From Blautia sp. BIOML-A1 (lineage in GTDB: Bacteria; Bacillota; Clostridia; Lachnospirales; Lachnospiraceae), in contig NZ_WWVR01000023.1 of assembly GCF_009883055.1 (NCBI RefSeq), positions 1 to 51,869 on the forward strand: DNA of 51,869 nucleotides. The letters are read 5' to 3'. The first letter of the stretch is position 1; the number at the start of each line of letters is the position of its first letter. Below the pieces are notes generated by a model, which had not been told where the DNA came from, did not search any database, and saw only the letters and a program-made list of their open reading frames with translations. The translations under genes were made by a program, and so were the position numbers. Below are positions 15,648 through 24,105 of the stretch, in pieces.

Positions 15648-16676
15648 ATGCTGTCTGATAAAAGAACAGGGGAGATGACGGTTTATATGATCACACTGAA
15701 TGATTATCTGTATTCGGGAGATACACTTTTGAGAATTTTGCATAATTACTCAGAAGATCTCAGAAAAGATGCAAGAAAAAACAAGAATGAAATTGATCTG
15801 GCACACTGTAATTTCCTGCTGCAGATCACAGAACTTCTGGAGCATAATGATTTCCTTACGGCACAGTCGCAGAAAATTCGTGAATTTTATAAATATATGG
15901 CCAGAGAGTATCCATTTCTGGCTTTTACATTTAAAGGAAGGATTAAATCACTGATCCGCGCAGAGGAGAAATTTAACGGATATATTGTAGAATATATTTA
16001 TGATTATCATATGGTGCATGGAACCTATCCGTCTGTCTCTGAAATCAGAAACCGTCTGAGCTGTTTCCGTGACCTGATCGCGTACAGGATTGTGATCGCT
16101 ATGCCAAAATGCCATCTGAAGAGTGGACAGGACAGAGAAAAAGAAGAAGAAAAATATCTTTATGAGATTGCGAATGCGCTTCCGGAATTTCTGGAGGAGA
16201 GAGGCTTTACAGTGGAACCGGCGAGAGGGGTTATGGAAAGTTCGTCGGAGTTTATGAAGGATGAGGTTCGTCCGTATTACCGTGACTATATTATGGGAAA
16301 AAGTCCGCAGGATTACCGGTCTTTGCATATCACATTTTATGATAACAGTTCCAGATGTTTTGTGGAGGTTCAGCTTCGTACAAAATCTATGGATGACGTG
16401 GCAGAAATTGGTCCGGCAAATCATCTGGGCTACGAAAAGGGACAGGATAAAGCAAGATCCCGGAGAGATGCGATCCCGGAGGGAGAGAGTGTGTATTTTG
16501 ATGAGGCATACGAGAGAGGAATGCGTCTTCAGAATCTGGAACTTTCGAAAGTGGACGTCAATATGTTCGCAGCGGTAAATAACAGTCTGATCAATGATGG
16601 ATGCGGATTGTTTCGGGGAAGACTGATTCTTCCGTATGAGCATTTATCCAGATTTCAGAATGATCTGATAGATTAA
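15648..16676 (+). CDS. RelA/SpoT-domain protein (possible (p)ppGpp synthetase)
   Basis: This 342-residue protein carries a RelA/SpoT nucleotidyltransferase domain in its centre (about residues 95-265): FKGRIKSLIRAEEKFN, FRDLIAYRIVIAMP, then DYRSLHITFYDN and FVEVQLRTKSMDDVAEIGPANHLGYE. These match the K/R-loop, the metal-binding DxxxxR segment and the YxSxH and EVQxRT stretches of alarmone synthetases. There is no HD hydrolase, TGS or ACT domain, so it would be a synthetase-only enzyme, with an N-terminal helical extension longer than in RelP/RelQ. In-frame ATGs at 15675 and 15687 are alternative starts; AGGGGAG at 15668-15674 favours 15687. Activity is inferred. Confidence 0.7.
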   Translation: MLSDKRTGEMTVYMITLNDYLYSGDTLLRILHNYSEDLRKDARKNKNEIDLAHCNFLLQITELLEHNDFLTAQSQKIREFYKYMAREYPFLAFTFKGRIKSLIRAEEKFNGYIVEYIYDYHMVHGTYPSVSEIRNRLSCFRDLIAYRIVIAMPKCHLKSGQDREKEEEKYLYEIANALPEFLEERGFTVEPARGVMESSSEFMKDEVRPYYRDYIMGKSPQDYRSLHITFYDNSSRCFVEVQLRTKSMDDVAEIGPANHLGYEKGQDKARSRRDAIPEGESVYFDEAYERGMRLQNLELSKVDVNMFAAVNNSLINDGCGLFRGRLILPYEHLSRFQNDLID

Positions 16677-16713
16677 CAAAATAGGAATAAAGGCAGATTG
16701 TAATGATAAAAAG

Positions 16714-16760
16714 AAAGCCCACCGCGGTGGATCTGTATGATCGCTGCGGCAGGCTTTTTT
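16714..16760. terminator. Bidirectional terminator between convergent genes
   Basis: The arms AAAGCCCACCGC and GCGGCAGGCTTT pair with one internal mismatch region. The hairpin is flanked by a T-run on each strand, and serves the RelA/SpoT-domain gene (plus) and the CBS protein (minus). Confidence 0.75.
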
Positions 16761-16778
16761 ACTTTATATACTTTGTAA

Positions 16779-18074
16779 TTAGGCTTCTTTATCTTCGTCT
16801 GCATCTGATTCATCAGCCACAGCTTCAGGAAGGTAGACATGTACCCGTTCAATACGGTTTTTGTCCAGCTTGTCAACGACGAGCCGGGTATGATTTTCGG
16901 TGATGACCTCATCACCATCTTCCGGGATGCGATCCAGGTGTTCGATGATCAGACCACCGAGGGAATCATAGTCCTCAGAGGTGAAGTCTGTATGCAGATG
17001 ATCATTGACGTCATCCAGGCTCATGGATCCCTCAACAATATATTCGCGGTCAGAAATTTTCTTGATAAGTTCGTTTTCGTTTTCGTCGTACTCATCGTGG
17101 ATCTCACCGACAATTTCCTCAAGAATGTCTTCCAGAGTGATAAGACCGGTCATCTCACCGTACTCGTCGAGAACAATGGCGATATTGAAGGTGGATTCTC
17201 TCATTTCTACCAGAAGATCGGAGATATCCTTGTATTCATAGGTGAAATGAGGCTTGCGAAGAAAGTTGCGGATATCAAAGGGATCATCCTGATTGTAAAG
17301 AAGAAGATCCTTCATATTGACGATTCCGACGATATTGTCCTGTGTGTCTTCATAGACAGGAAGACGGGTAAATCTGTCAGTGCGGAAAATATCGATCAGT
17401 TCCTCATAGGTGTTATTTACATTGGCAAACGTTACATTTACACGGGGAACCATAATATCCTTGGCATCTGCATCACCGAGATCGAAAACATTGTAGATCA
17501 TTTTCTTCTCGTCGGATTCGATGACACCATCCTCATGGCTTACATCAACGATGGTACGCAATTCTTCCTCCGTCATGACATTGTTGACATCGTCCGGATT
17601 TACACGAAGAATATACAGGAAAAATCTCGAGATCAGGTTGATCACAAAGATTACCGGCGTCATGACAGTCATCAGAAAATGAATTACTGTAATGTAGCGA
17701 AGAGTAATCTTCTCGGAATTGATCGTAGCATAGTTCTTAGGGGTGATCTCTCCAAATACCAGAATCGCAACAGTCAGTGCCAGTGTTGCAATGCTGACCA
17801 TATAACCGCCCAGATGATATGCGAGTGTAGTTGCAAGAGATGATGCATATACGTTTACGATATTATTGCCGATCAGAATAGCACTGAGCATCTTGGGTGT
17901 ATGGTTCTCCAGAATATCCAGAGCCAGGGCGGCACGCTTGTTGTCGTCATCTGACAGGGCACGAAGGCGGATTCTGTTTACAGACATCAGTGCAGTCTCT
18001 GTTGAGGAAAAGAATGCAGAAAGTGCCAGCAGAACAGCAAGTATGATAAATTGGTAAGTGTCACGTATGTCCAC
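16779..18074 (-). CDS. CorC/HlyC-type CNNM/CBS-domain membrane protein
   Basis: This 431-residue protein has the layout of the TlyC/CorC (hemolysin C) family. It has a CNNM/DUF21 membrane domain with three to four segments (residues 1 to about 160, with SAFFSSTETALMSVN and ILVFGEITPKNYA). A CBS pair follows (about 200-330, with DIMVPRVNV, RFTRLPVYEDTQDNIVGIVNMKDLL and IAIVLDEYGEMTGLITLEDILEEIVGEI), then a C-terminal CorC_HlyC domain (about 345-420). These proteins are linked to Mg2+/Co2+ efflux; haemolysis is not implied. It is a single gene ending at a bidirectional terminator, and no metal riboswitch was seen upstream. Confidence 0.9.
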   Translation of the reverse strand: MDIRDTYQFIILAVLLALSAFFSSTETALMSVNRIRLRALSDDDNKRAALALDILENHTPKMLSAILIGNNIVNVYASSLATTLAYHLGGYMVSIATLALTVAILVFGEITPKNYATINSEKITLRYITVIHFLMTVMTPVIFVINLISRFFLYILRVNPDDVNNVMTEEELRTIVDVSHEDGVIESDEKKMIYNVFDLGDADAKDIMVPRVNVTFANVNNTYEELIDIFRTDRFTRLPVYEDTQDNIVGIVNMKDLLLYNQDDPFDIRNFLRKPHFTYEYKDISDLLVEMRESTFNIAIVLDEYGEMTGLITLEDILEEIVGEIHDEYDENENELIKKISDREYIVEGSMSLDDVNDHLHTDFTSEDYDSLGGLIIEHLDRIPEDGDEVITENHTRLVVDKLDKNRIERVHVYLPEAVADESDADEDKEA

Positions 18075-18212
18075 TTTAAATGTTCACTCCTTTGGTGTTT
18101 TGATAAAATACATACCTTAATGGTAAAAATATGCAGTTTTCATTATATACTGTTTTTATGGCTTTGGCAAGTTCTTAAAAAAGAACCTGAAAGGATATAC
18201 TGGATTACTTAT

Positions 18213-18247
18213 AATATAAAAACTGCCCGACGGGATATCGGGCAGTT
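18213..18247 (-). terminator. purC terminator
   Basis: A 10-bp perfect stem (AACTGCCCGA / TCGGGCAGTT, 18221-18247) is followed on the minus strand by a T-run, just past the purC stop. Confidence 0.8.
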
Positions 18248-18260
18248 ATAAAAACATATA

Positions 18261-19151
18261 TTATGCAAGTTCTGTGCCTGTGAGCATCTTGTATGCCTGA
18301 AGATATTTGGCGATTGTCTTGTCAACGATCTCCTGAGGAAGTGTCCAGTCATTTCCCGGATTAGCCTTGAGCCAGTCGCGGGCGAACTGTTTGTCAAAAG
18401 ATGGCTGTCCATGTCCTGGTTCATAGCCTTCCAGAGGCCAGAAACGGGAGCTGTCAGGAGTGAGCATCTCATCACCGATCACCATGTTTCCATCTTCGTC
18501 AAGACCGAATTCAAACTTGGTGTCTGCAATGATGATTCCCTTGCTCAGTGCGTATTCTGCACATTTCTTATATAATGCGATAGTATTGTCACGAAGTTTT
18601 TCTGCGAGTTCACGTCCTTTTCCAGGGAAATATTTCTCCAGGTGATCGATACTCTGCTCGAAAGAAATATTTTCGTCATGATCGCCAATCTCTGCTTTGG
18701 TAGATGGTGTGTAGATCGGCTCCGGCAGTTTATCAGATTCTTTTAAACCTTCTGGAAGCTTGATGCCGCAGACAGTGCCGTTTTCTTTGTAGCTTTCCCA
18801 GCCGCTTCCTGTGATATATCCACGAACGATACATTCGATCGGAAGCATATTGAGCTTACGGCACATCATGGATTTACCGTCGTATTTCTCCTGCTGGAAA
18901 AATTCCGGCATATCCTTTACATCGACAGAAATCATATGGTTGGGCAGAATATCCTCTGTCATATCGAACCAGAATTTGGACATCTGTGTCAGTACGGTAC
19001 CTTTTTTGGTGACTTCGTTGTTGAGAATGACATCAAAGCAGCTGATACGGTCAGTAGCAACCATGATCAGGCTGTCGCCGTTGTCATAAATCTCACGTAC
19101 TTTACCTTCTTTAATTGGTTTTAATTCCTGCATCTTCTCATACCTCGTCAT
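18261..19151 (-). CDS. purC: SAICAR synthetase (phosphoribosylaminoimidazole-succinocarboxamide synthase)
   Basis: PurC joins aspartate to CAIR using ATP in de novo purine synthesis. The 296-residue product has the family's KEGKVREIYDNGDSLIMVATDRISCFD near the N-terminus, the signature PIECIVRGYITGSGWESYK, IIADTKFEFGLDEDG and the EMLTPDSSRFWP segment that helps form the active site. It is of the longer, eukaryote-like SAICAR synthase size class common in Clostridia. It is a single gene with its own terminator and a possible promoter upstream, separated from other pur genes. The identification is secure. Confidence 0.95.
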   Translation of the reverse strand: MTRYEKMQELKPIKEGKVREIYDNGDSLIMVATDRISCFDVILNNEVTKKGTVLTQMSKFWFDMTEDILPNHMISVDVKDMPEFFQQEKYDGKSMMCRKLNMLPIECIVRGYITGSGWESYKENGTVCGIKLPEGLKESDKLPEPIYTPSTKAEIGDHDENISFEQSIDHLEKYFPGKGRELAEKLRDNTIALYKKCAEYALSKGIIIADTKFEFGLDEDGNMVIGDEMLTPDSSRFWPLEGYEPGHGQPSFDKQFARDWLKANPGNDWTLPQEIVDKTIAKYLQAYKMLTGTELA

Positions 19152-19183
19152 TTGGTTTTTGATTGGAAATTTTACATGTAGTA

Positions 19184-19212
19184 AGGTATCATCTTTTGTA
19201 TGGGGATGTCAA
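19184..19212 (-). promoter_or_regulatory. Probable purC promoter
   Basis: The minus strand has a perfect TTGACA (19207-19212) about 17-18 bases upstream of a weak -10 (TACCTT, near 19184-19189), some 33 bases before purC. The -35 is good; the -10 is uncertain. Confidence 0.4.
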
Positions 19213-19285
19213 GAGTGATTTTGACGGGCATGTGAATAAATACAAAAAAATATACAGAGGACTGGTTGTTTTAAGATAATTCTGG

Positions 19286-19291
19286 TATAAT
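19286..19291 (+). promoter_or_regulatory. Probable -10 box of the dgkA promoter
   Basis: A perfect TATAAT with a weak -35 (GGTTGT, about 16 bases upstream) lies 45 bases before the dgkA-like gene. Confidence 0.45.
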
Positions 19292-19336
19292 ATCTTTAAC
19301 CACCAGAGGGAGAAAATCAGAAGGCAGGTGAGCGAA

Positions 19337-19717
19337 ATGGCAGGCAGAAAGAAGGAGCCTCTGTACAGAAGCTTTGGCTATGCATTTGAGGGGATTTTTA
19401 CCTGTATCAGAAACGAACGGAATATGAAGATACATGTCGCAGTTACGCTTCTTGTTATTATTGCAGGATTTATTCTGGGACTTTCGGTTACAGAATGGTG
19501 CATCTGTCTGGGACTATTCGGACTTGTGATGGCACTGGAACTGGTCAATACAGCGGTGGAGGCGGTGGTAGATCTTGTGACTGCGAAACGCCATCCGCTT
19601 GCGAAGATTGCCAAGGACACAGCTGCCGGAGCGGTTCTGATCGCTGCGATCATGGCTGCGGTCATCGGGCTTCTGATATTTGTACCGAAGGGACTTATGT
19701 TTCTGAGACAACTATAA
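19337..19717 (+). CDS. dgkA: Diacylglycerol/undecaprenol kinase family protein
   Basis: This small membrane kinase phosphorylates diacylglycerol or, in Gram-positives, usually undecaprenol, which recycles the wall carrier lipid. The 126-residue product shows the family's SFGYAFEGIFTCIRNERNMKIH at the N-terminus. Three membrane segments are visible, and the active-site helix reads ALELVNTAVEAVVDLVT followed by HPLAKIAKDTAAGAVL. ATG 19337 is chosen because AGGTGA lies five bases upstream; a GTG nine bases earlier sits too close to its Shine-Dalgarno. The substrate is inferred from Gram-positive relatives such as DgkA/UdpK of Bacillus. Confidence 0.88.
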   Translation: MAGRKKEPLYRSFGYAFEGIFTCIRNERNMKIHVAVTLLVIIAGFILGLSVTEWCICLGLFGLVMALELVNTAVEAVVDLVTAKRHPLAKIAKDTAAGAVLIAAIMAAVIGLLIFVPKGLMFLRQL

Positions 19718-19783
19718 GGCAGATTTGTTTTGCAGGGAGTCGTTCATAATGAATGACAGATCCAACGAAAGGAGCGACACATT

Positions 19784-20158
19784 ATGGAATTAGGAGACGG
19801 ACTTAAGAAACTTTTACTTGCAGGAGTAGGAACAGTTGCAGTGACAGCAGAGAAATCAAGAGAAATTCTGGATGAACTGGTTAAGAAGGGTGAACTCACT
19901 GTAGAGCAGGGCAAGGTTCTGAATCAGGAACTGAAGCACAACATCAAAGAAACGATCAAGACCAAGACTTCTTCTTCAGCGGAAGCTCCAAAGGAAGATA
20001 TCCGGGATACTCTTTCGAAACTTTCACCGGAGCAGCTTGCAGAGCTGAAAGAACAGATTCTCAAGATGGAAGCACCGAAGGCAGGAGAGGAAAAGAAAGA
20101 AGAAATCTCAGAGGATAAAGAACCGGCAGAAGAAACAGAGAAAGCACCGGAAGAATAA
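19784..20158 (+). CDS. Phasin-like coiled-coil protein
   Basis: This 124-residue protein begins with a conserved amphipathic segment (LGDGLKKLLLAGVGTVAVTA, EKSREILDELVKKGELTVEQ), typical of phasin-family or polyhydroxyalkanoate-granule-associated-like proteins. It ends in a Lys/Glu-rich disordered tail. No PHA synthase genes are in the window, so granule binding is doubtful. A strong GAAAGGAG precedes the ATG. The UbiB-type kinase gene begins 18 bases after the stop, so the two are probably cotranscribed and related in function. Confidence 0.65.
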   Translation: MELGDGLKKLLLAGVGTVAVTAEKSREILDELVKKGELTVEQGKVLNQELKHNIKETIKTKTSSSAEAPKEDIRDTLSKLSPEQLAELKEQILKMEAPKAGEEKKEEISEDKEPAEETEKAPEE

Positions 20159-20176
20159 AGAGAAACGGAGCAGCAA

Positions 20177-21775
20177 ATGAGCAGATCAGACAGAGAAACA
20201 GAACAAAAAAACGGATACGGAGACCGTCTGAAGGAAATCACAGCTGTTCTGAAGAAACATTCTATCACACGGGGAATCTCTCCGGAGAAACTTCGTCTTA
20301 TACTGGAAGATCTGGGCCCAACTTATATCAAGTTGGGCCAGCTTATGTCTCTCAGATCAGATATCCTGCCAAAGAGATACTGTGACGAACTGATGAAACT
20401 GTGTTCTGAAGTACCGCCGATGCCTTTTTCGGAAGTGATCGAGGTACTGGAGGAATCCATGGGATGTCCGTGGCAGGCTGAATTTCAGCAGATTCAGGAG
20501 AAACCGCTGGGCTCTGCTTCTATTGCACAGGTCCATCGTGCAACGCTGAAAACAGGCGAGGAAGTTGTCATCAAGGTACAGCGCAAGGGTATTTATGAGA
20601 CGATGGCCAGGGATATTGGTCTGATGCACAAAGCAGTGCGGCTGATGCCGCCGGTAAGTATCAAGGGTGCTGTGGATCTGAACATGGTTTTGAGCGAACT
20701 GTGGACAGTGACGCAGGAGGAGATGAATTTTCTTACAGAAGCTGCCAATATTTCAGAATTTGCCAAAAAGAACAAGGGCGTCGCTTTTGTAAAAGTACCG
20801 ATCCTGTACAGGGAATATACGACAACACATGTACTGGTCATGGAGTATATTGACGGCATTGCGATCAATGACAAAGAGAAGCTTCTTCAGAATGGATATG
20901 ATCTGAACGAGATCGGAAGTAAGTTCGTAGATAATTTTATCAGGCAGGTGATCGAGGATGGCTTTTTTCATGCGGATCCTCATCCCGGCAATGTACGGAT
21001 CCAGGGCGGCAGGATTGTCTGGATCGATATGGGAATGATGGGCAGGCTCACGGAGAGAGACCGGCAGCTGATCAGTCAGGCCGTGGAAGGCGTAGCGTTT
21101 AAGGATATCGGCAAAATCCAGGATGCAGTGCTGGCACTGGGAGAATTTAAGGGAAAACCGGATCACAGCAGACTTTATCAGGATATTCAGGAACTTATGG
21201 AGAAATATGGGACAGCGGATATCGGAAATATTGATCTGGCAGAGGTTATGGTGGACCTCATGGAAGTCATGAAAGAAAATAAGATCATGATGCCGCATGG
21301 ACTGACGATGCTGGCAAGAGGACTGACACATGTAGAAGGCGTTCTGGCGGATATCAGTCCGGAGATCAACATGGTTCAGATAGCAGCGGCACGCATCAAA
21401 GAAGAATTCCTAAGTGAGGGAAGCTGGAAAAAAGAAATCAAGGCAAACAGCAGGAATCTTTACCGTGCTTTTAAGAAGTCCATAGAGGTTCCGTCTCTTA
21501 CGGCGGACTTCCTTCAGGGCTGTATGAAGGGACAGACCAAGATCAATCTGGATCTTCATGTGGCAAATGATCTTTCAAGGCTGCTGCGAAGACTTGTGCG
21601 AAATATTGTAATGGGACTTTGGGTGATGGCGCTTCTGATCAGTTCCAGTATCATCTGTACGACAGATATGAAGCCGAAATTATGTGGAATCCCGGCTTTG
21701 GGAGCACTGGGATATGTCAGTGCATTTATTATTGTGATGTATGTGTTTATCAAACATTTTTTTTCAAATAAATGA
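20177..21775 (+). CDS. ubiB: UbiB/AarF/ABC1-type atypical kinase
   Basis: The 532-residue protein has the UbiB-family extension with KxGQ (GPTYIKLGQLMSLRSDILP, about residues 48-66). The alanine-rich loop LGSASIAQVHRA (about 110-121) stands where protein kinases have the glycine loop. The catalytic core has HADPHPGNV and IDMGMMG. Two C-terminal membrane segments follow (about 475-530). In respiring bacteria UbiB supports ubiquinone synthesis; no quinone pathway is visible here, and a lipid-related ATPase role is more likely in Clostridia. It follows the phasin-like gene. Confidence 0.88.
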   Translation: MSRSDRETEQKNGYGDRLKEITAVLKKHSITRGISPEKLRLILEDLGPTYIKLGQLMSLRSDILPKRYCDELMKLCSEVPPMPFSEVIEVLEESMGCPWQAEFQQIQEKPLGSASIAQVHRATLKTGEEVVIKVQRKGIYETMARDIGLMHKAVRLMPPVSIKGAVDLNMVLSELWTVTQEEMNFLTEAANISEFAKKNKGVAFVKVPILYREYTTTHVLVMEYIDGIAINDKEKLLQNGYDLNEIGSKFVDNFIRQVIEDGFFHADPHPGNVRIQGGRIVWIDMGMMGRLTERDRQLISQAVEGVAFKDIGKIQDAVLALGEFKGKPDHSRLYQDIQELMEKYGTADIGNIDLAEVMVDLMEVMKENKIMMPHGLTMLARGLTHVEGVLADISPEINMVQIAAARIKEEFLSEGSWKKEIKANSRNLYRAFKKSIEVPSLTADFLQGCMKGQTKINLDLHVANDLSRLLRRLVRNIVMGLWVMALLISSSIICTTDMKPKLCGIPALGALGYVSAFIIVMYVFIKHFFSNK

Positions 21776-21796
21776 TACTAAAGGAGGAACTTTAAA

Positions 21797-22210
21797 ATGA
21801 GTACAAAGGCAGAAAAGGCAATCGCATTTCATGACAAAGGATACAACTGTGCACAGGCAGTTGCATGTTCATTCTGTGAGGAATTCGGTATCGACCAGGA
21901 GGAAATGTTCAGGATTGCGGAAGGTTTCGGATTTGGAATGGGAATCATGGATATGTGCGGTGCACTGTCCGGAATGATGATGGTGATAGGTCTTGAAAAC
22001 AGTGTCGGTGATCCGGAGAAAGGAAAGCTGACCAAGGGAGATACCTATAAGAAAGTCAAAGCATATATCAATAAATTTGCAGAGCAGAATGGTTCTTATC
22101 TCTGTAAAGAACTTAAAGGGGTAGAAACCGGCAAAGTGCTTCGTGCCTGCCCGGACTGTATCCGTGATGCAGTTGCACTGACAGAGGAATATCTGGCTGC
22201 ACAGAAATAA
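21797..22210 (+). CDS. C_GCAxxG_C_C family (redox-type) protein
   Basis: This 137-residue protein has the family's spaced cysteines: GYNCAQAVACSF near residue 16, MDMCGALSGMMMVIG near 55 (the C-G-A-x-x-G core), and a C-terminal pair in CKELKG and ACPDCIRDAV. Such proteins are thought to bind redox cofactors or metal; the function is not established. AAAGGAGG lies before the start. It may be cotranscribed with the UbiB gene 21 bases upstream. Confidence 0.85.
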   Translation: MSTKAEKAIAFHDKGYNCAQAVACSFCEEFGIDQEEMFRIAEGFGFGMGIMDMCGALSGMMMVIGLENSVGDPEKGKLTKGDTYKKVKAYINKFAEQNGSYLCKELKGVETGKVLRACPDCIRDAVALTEEYLAAQK

Positions 22211-22273
22211 GAAAGAATATAACTATTCAGAAGTATGCCGACATATATAAGGCAAACTGCACTCCAGATCATA

Positions 22274-22338
22274 AAAGTCCTGCCGAAGCAGAGGAAGAGC
22301 TCAAAATCTTCTTCTGCCTCAGGCAGGACTTCTTTTTT
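22274..22338. terminator. Terminator between convergent transcription units
   Basis: A long hairpin (AAAGTCCTGCC / GGCAGGACTT plus an inner AGAGGAAGA/TCTTCTTCT pairing) ends in a T-run on the plus strand. It serves the Cys-rich protein gene and possibly the ABC operon on the other strand. Confidence 0.7.
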
Positions 22339-22341
22339 GCT

Positions 22342-24105
22342 TTATTCAGAAACTCTGACAAACTGACTGTTATAGAGATTCTGGTAGAATCCGCCTTTTG
22401 CCATCAGTTCTTCATGAGAACCCTGTTCGATGATGGCACCATCTTTCATGACAAGGATTTCATCTGCATTTCGGATGGTAGACAGACGGTGAGCAACGAT
22501 GAAGCTGGTACGTCCTTTCATCAGGTGTTCAAAAGCTTCCTGTACCATCAGCTCAGTTCGAGTATCAATGCTTGAGGTTGCTTCATCCAGAATCAGCATA
22601 GGCGGCAGACAGAGCATGACACGGGTGATGCAGAGAAGCTGTTTTTCACCCTGGCTTAAACTGTCTTCCTTGAGAATGGTATCCAGCTTGTCCGGAAGAC
22701 GCCGGATGAATTCCCAGCTGTGAGAGCGTTTTGCTGCCTCAATGATTTCCTCGTCGGATGCATCGGGTCTTCCGATGTTGATGTTGTCACGGACAGTGCC
22801 GTTTTTGATCCAGGTTTCCTGAAGGACCATACCAAAGCTACTTCTCAGAGAATGCCTTGAGATTTGGTCGATCGGGTGTCCGTCAATGGAGATACTTCCT
22901 TTGGTCACATCATAAAATCTCATCAGCAGATTGATAAAGGTAGTCTTGCCGCAGCCTGTAGGGCCAACGATTGCGATACGCTTTCCGGGTTCTGCATGCA
23001 GATGAAAGTTCTCGATCAGCTTTTTGTCAGGAACATAGCGGAAGCTGACATTGTCGATATTGACTTCGCCCTGGACGTTGGAAATAGTTTCCTCTGGATC
23101 CGGACTTTCCGGAGTTTCTTCCAGAAGTGCAAAGATCCTGGCTGCGCAGGCAAGGGCATTCTGAAGTTCCGTGATGACAGAACTGATGTCATTGAATGGC
23201 TTCATGTACTGGTTCGCATAGGAGAGAAGTACAGAAAGACCGCCGACCGTCAGAGTACCGCCCGGGATCATAAAAGCACCAGCCAGAGCTACACCGGCAT
23301 AGATCACATTGTTGACAAAGCGGGTGGACGGGTTGGTAAGGCTGCTGTAAAAAATAGCCTTCTGACTGCATTCTTTTAACTCCTGATTGATTTCGGCAAA
23401 ACGTGCAGAGGATTTATCCTCGTAACCGAATGCCTGAACGATCTTCTGATTTCCGATCATTTCTTCGATAAGAGCTGTCTGACGACCGCGCGCATCGCTC
23501 TGTTTCCGGAACATATGGAAAGAGCGGGAAGAAATAAATCTGGCTACAAAGAAGCTCAGCGGGGTCAGGACAATGACCAGCAGTGTGATCCAGAAGTTTT
23601 TGGAAAACATGAAGATCAGAGTGCCGATGATTGTTACAATACCGGAAAAGAGCTGTGTAAATCCGAGCAGGAGACCGTCTGAGAGAATGTCGGTATCTGC
23701 AATGACGCGGCTGATGATATCACCGGTACTGTGTCCATCCAGATAGGAGAGGGGAAGTACCTGGATATGGCGGATCGCTCTGGAACGGATATCCTGTACT
23801 GTGCGAAATGTCATACGGTTGTTGATGATATTCATGACCCACACAGCAAGACTGGACACGATGACCATCACAAGAATTCTGGAAAGATAATACCACATCA
23901 TCTCGAAGTTTACCGTATGTTCTGCGATGATCTGGTCGATTGCATCGCCGAACAGTACCGGGACATACAATTGAAGGACCACGGAAACAGAAGCCAGGAT
24001 GATGCTTGAGATCAAAAGCAGACGGTAGCGGCCGATAAAGTGCAGAACTTTAAAGAGAGTTTCGGCACTTCCTGCAGTTGATGTTTTTTTGTTGTTTGTA
24101 CTCAT
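22342..24105 (-). CDS. ABC exporter half-transporter (canonical nucleotide site)
   Basis: The product (587 residues) has an N-terminal six-helix exporter membrane domain (about 25-315) and a C-terminal ATPase: Walker A GPTGCGKTT, signature LSQGEKQLLCITR, Walker B LILDEATSSID with the catalytic glutamate, and the H-loop in VAHRLSTIRN. It is the second gene of an operon, overlapping the upstream half-transporter by four bases, so the pair forms a heterodimer. This half carries the consensus Walker B; its partner has Asp in place of Glu. Drug or lipid export is typical; the substrate is unknown. Confidence 0.92.
   Translation of the reverse strand: MSTNNKKTSTAGSAETLFKVLHFIGRYRLLLISSIILASVSVVLQLYVPVLFGDAIDQIIAEHTVNFEMMWYYLSRILVMVIVSSLAVWVMNIINNRMTFRTVQDIRSRAIRHIQVLPLSYLDGHSTGDIISRVIADTDILSDGLLLGFTQLFSGIVTIIGTLIFMFSKNFWITLLVIVLTPLSFFVARFISSRSFHMFRKQSDARGRQTALIEEMIGNQKIVQAFGYEDKSSARFAEINQELKECSQKAIFYSSLTNPSTRFVNNVIYAGVALAGAFMIPGGTLTVGGLSVLLSYANQYMKPFNDISSVITELQNALACAARIFALLEETPESPDPEETISNVQGEVNIDNVSFRYVPDKKLIENFHLHAEPGKRIAIVGPTGCGKTTFINLLMRFYDVTKGSISIDGHPIDQISRHSLRSSFGMVLQETWIKNGTVRDNINIGRPDASDEEIIEAAKRSHSWEFIRRLPDKLDTILKEDSLSQGEKQLLCITRVMLCLPPMLILDEATSSIDTRTELMVQEAFEHLMKGRTSFIVAHRLSTIRNADEILVMKDGAIIEQGSHEELMAKGGFYQNLYNSQFVRVSE

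Noticed and set aside
16839..17843. 334-residue plus-strand frame over the CBS-domain gene
   Set aside because: Antisense shadow without ribosome-binding site or domains.
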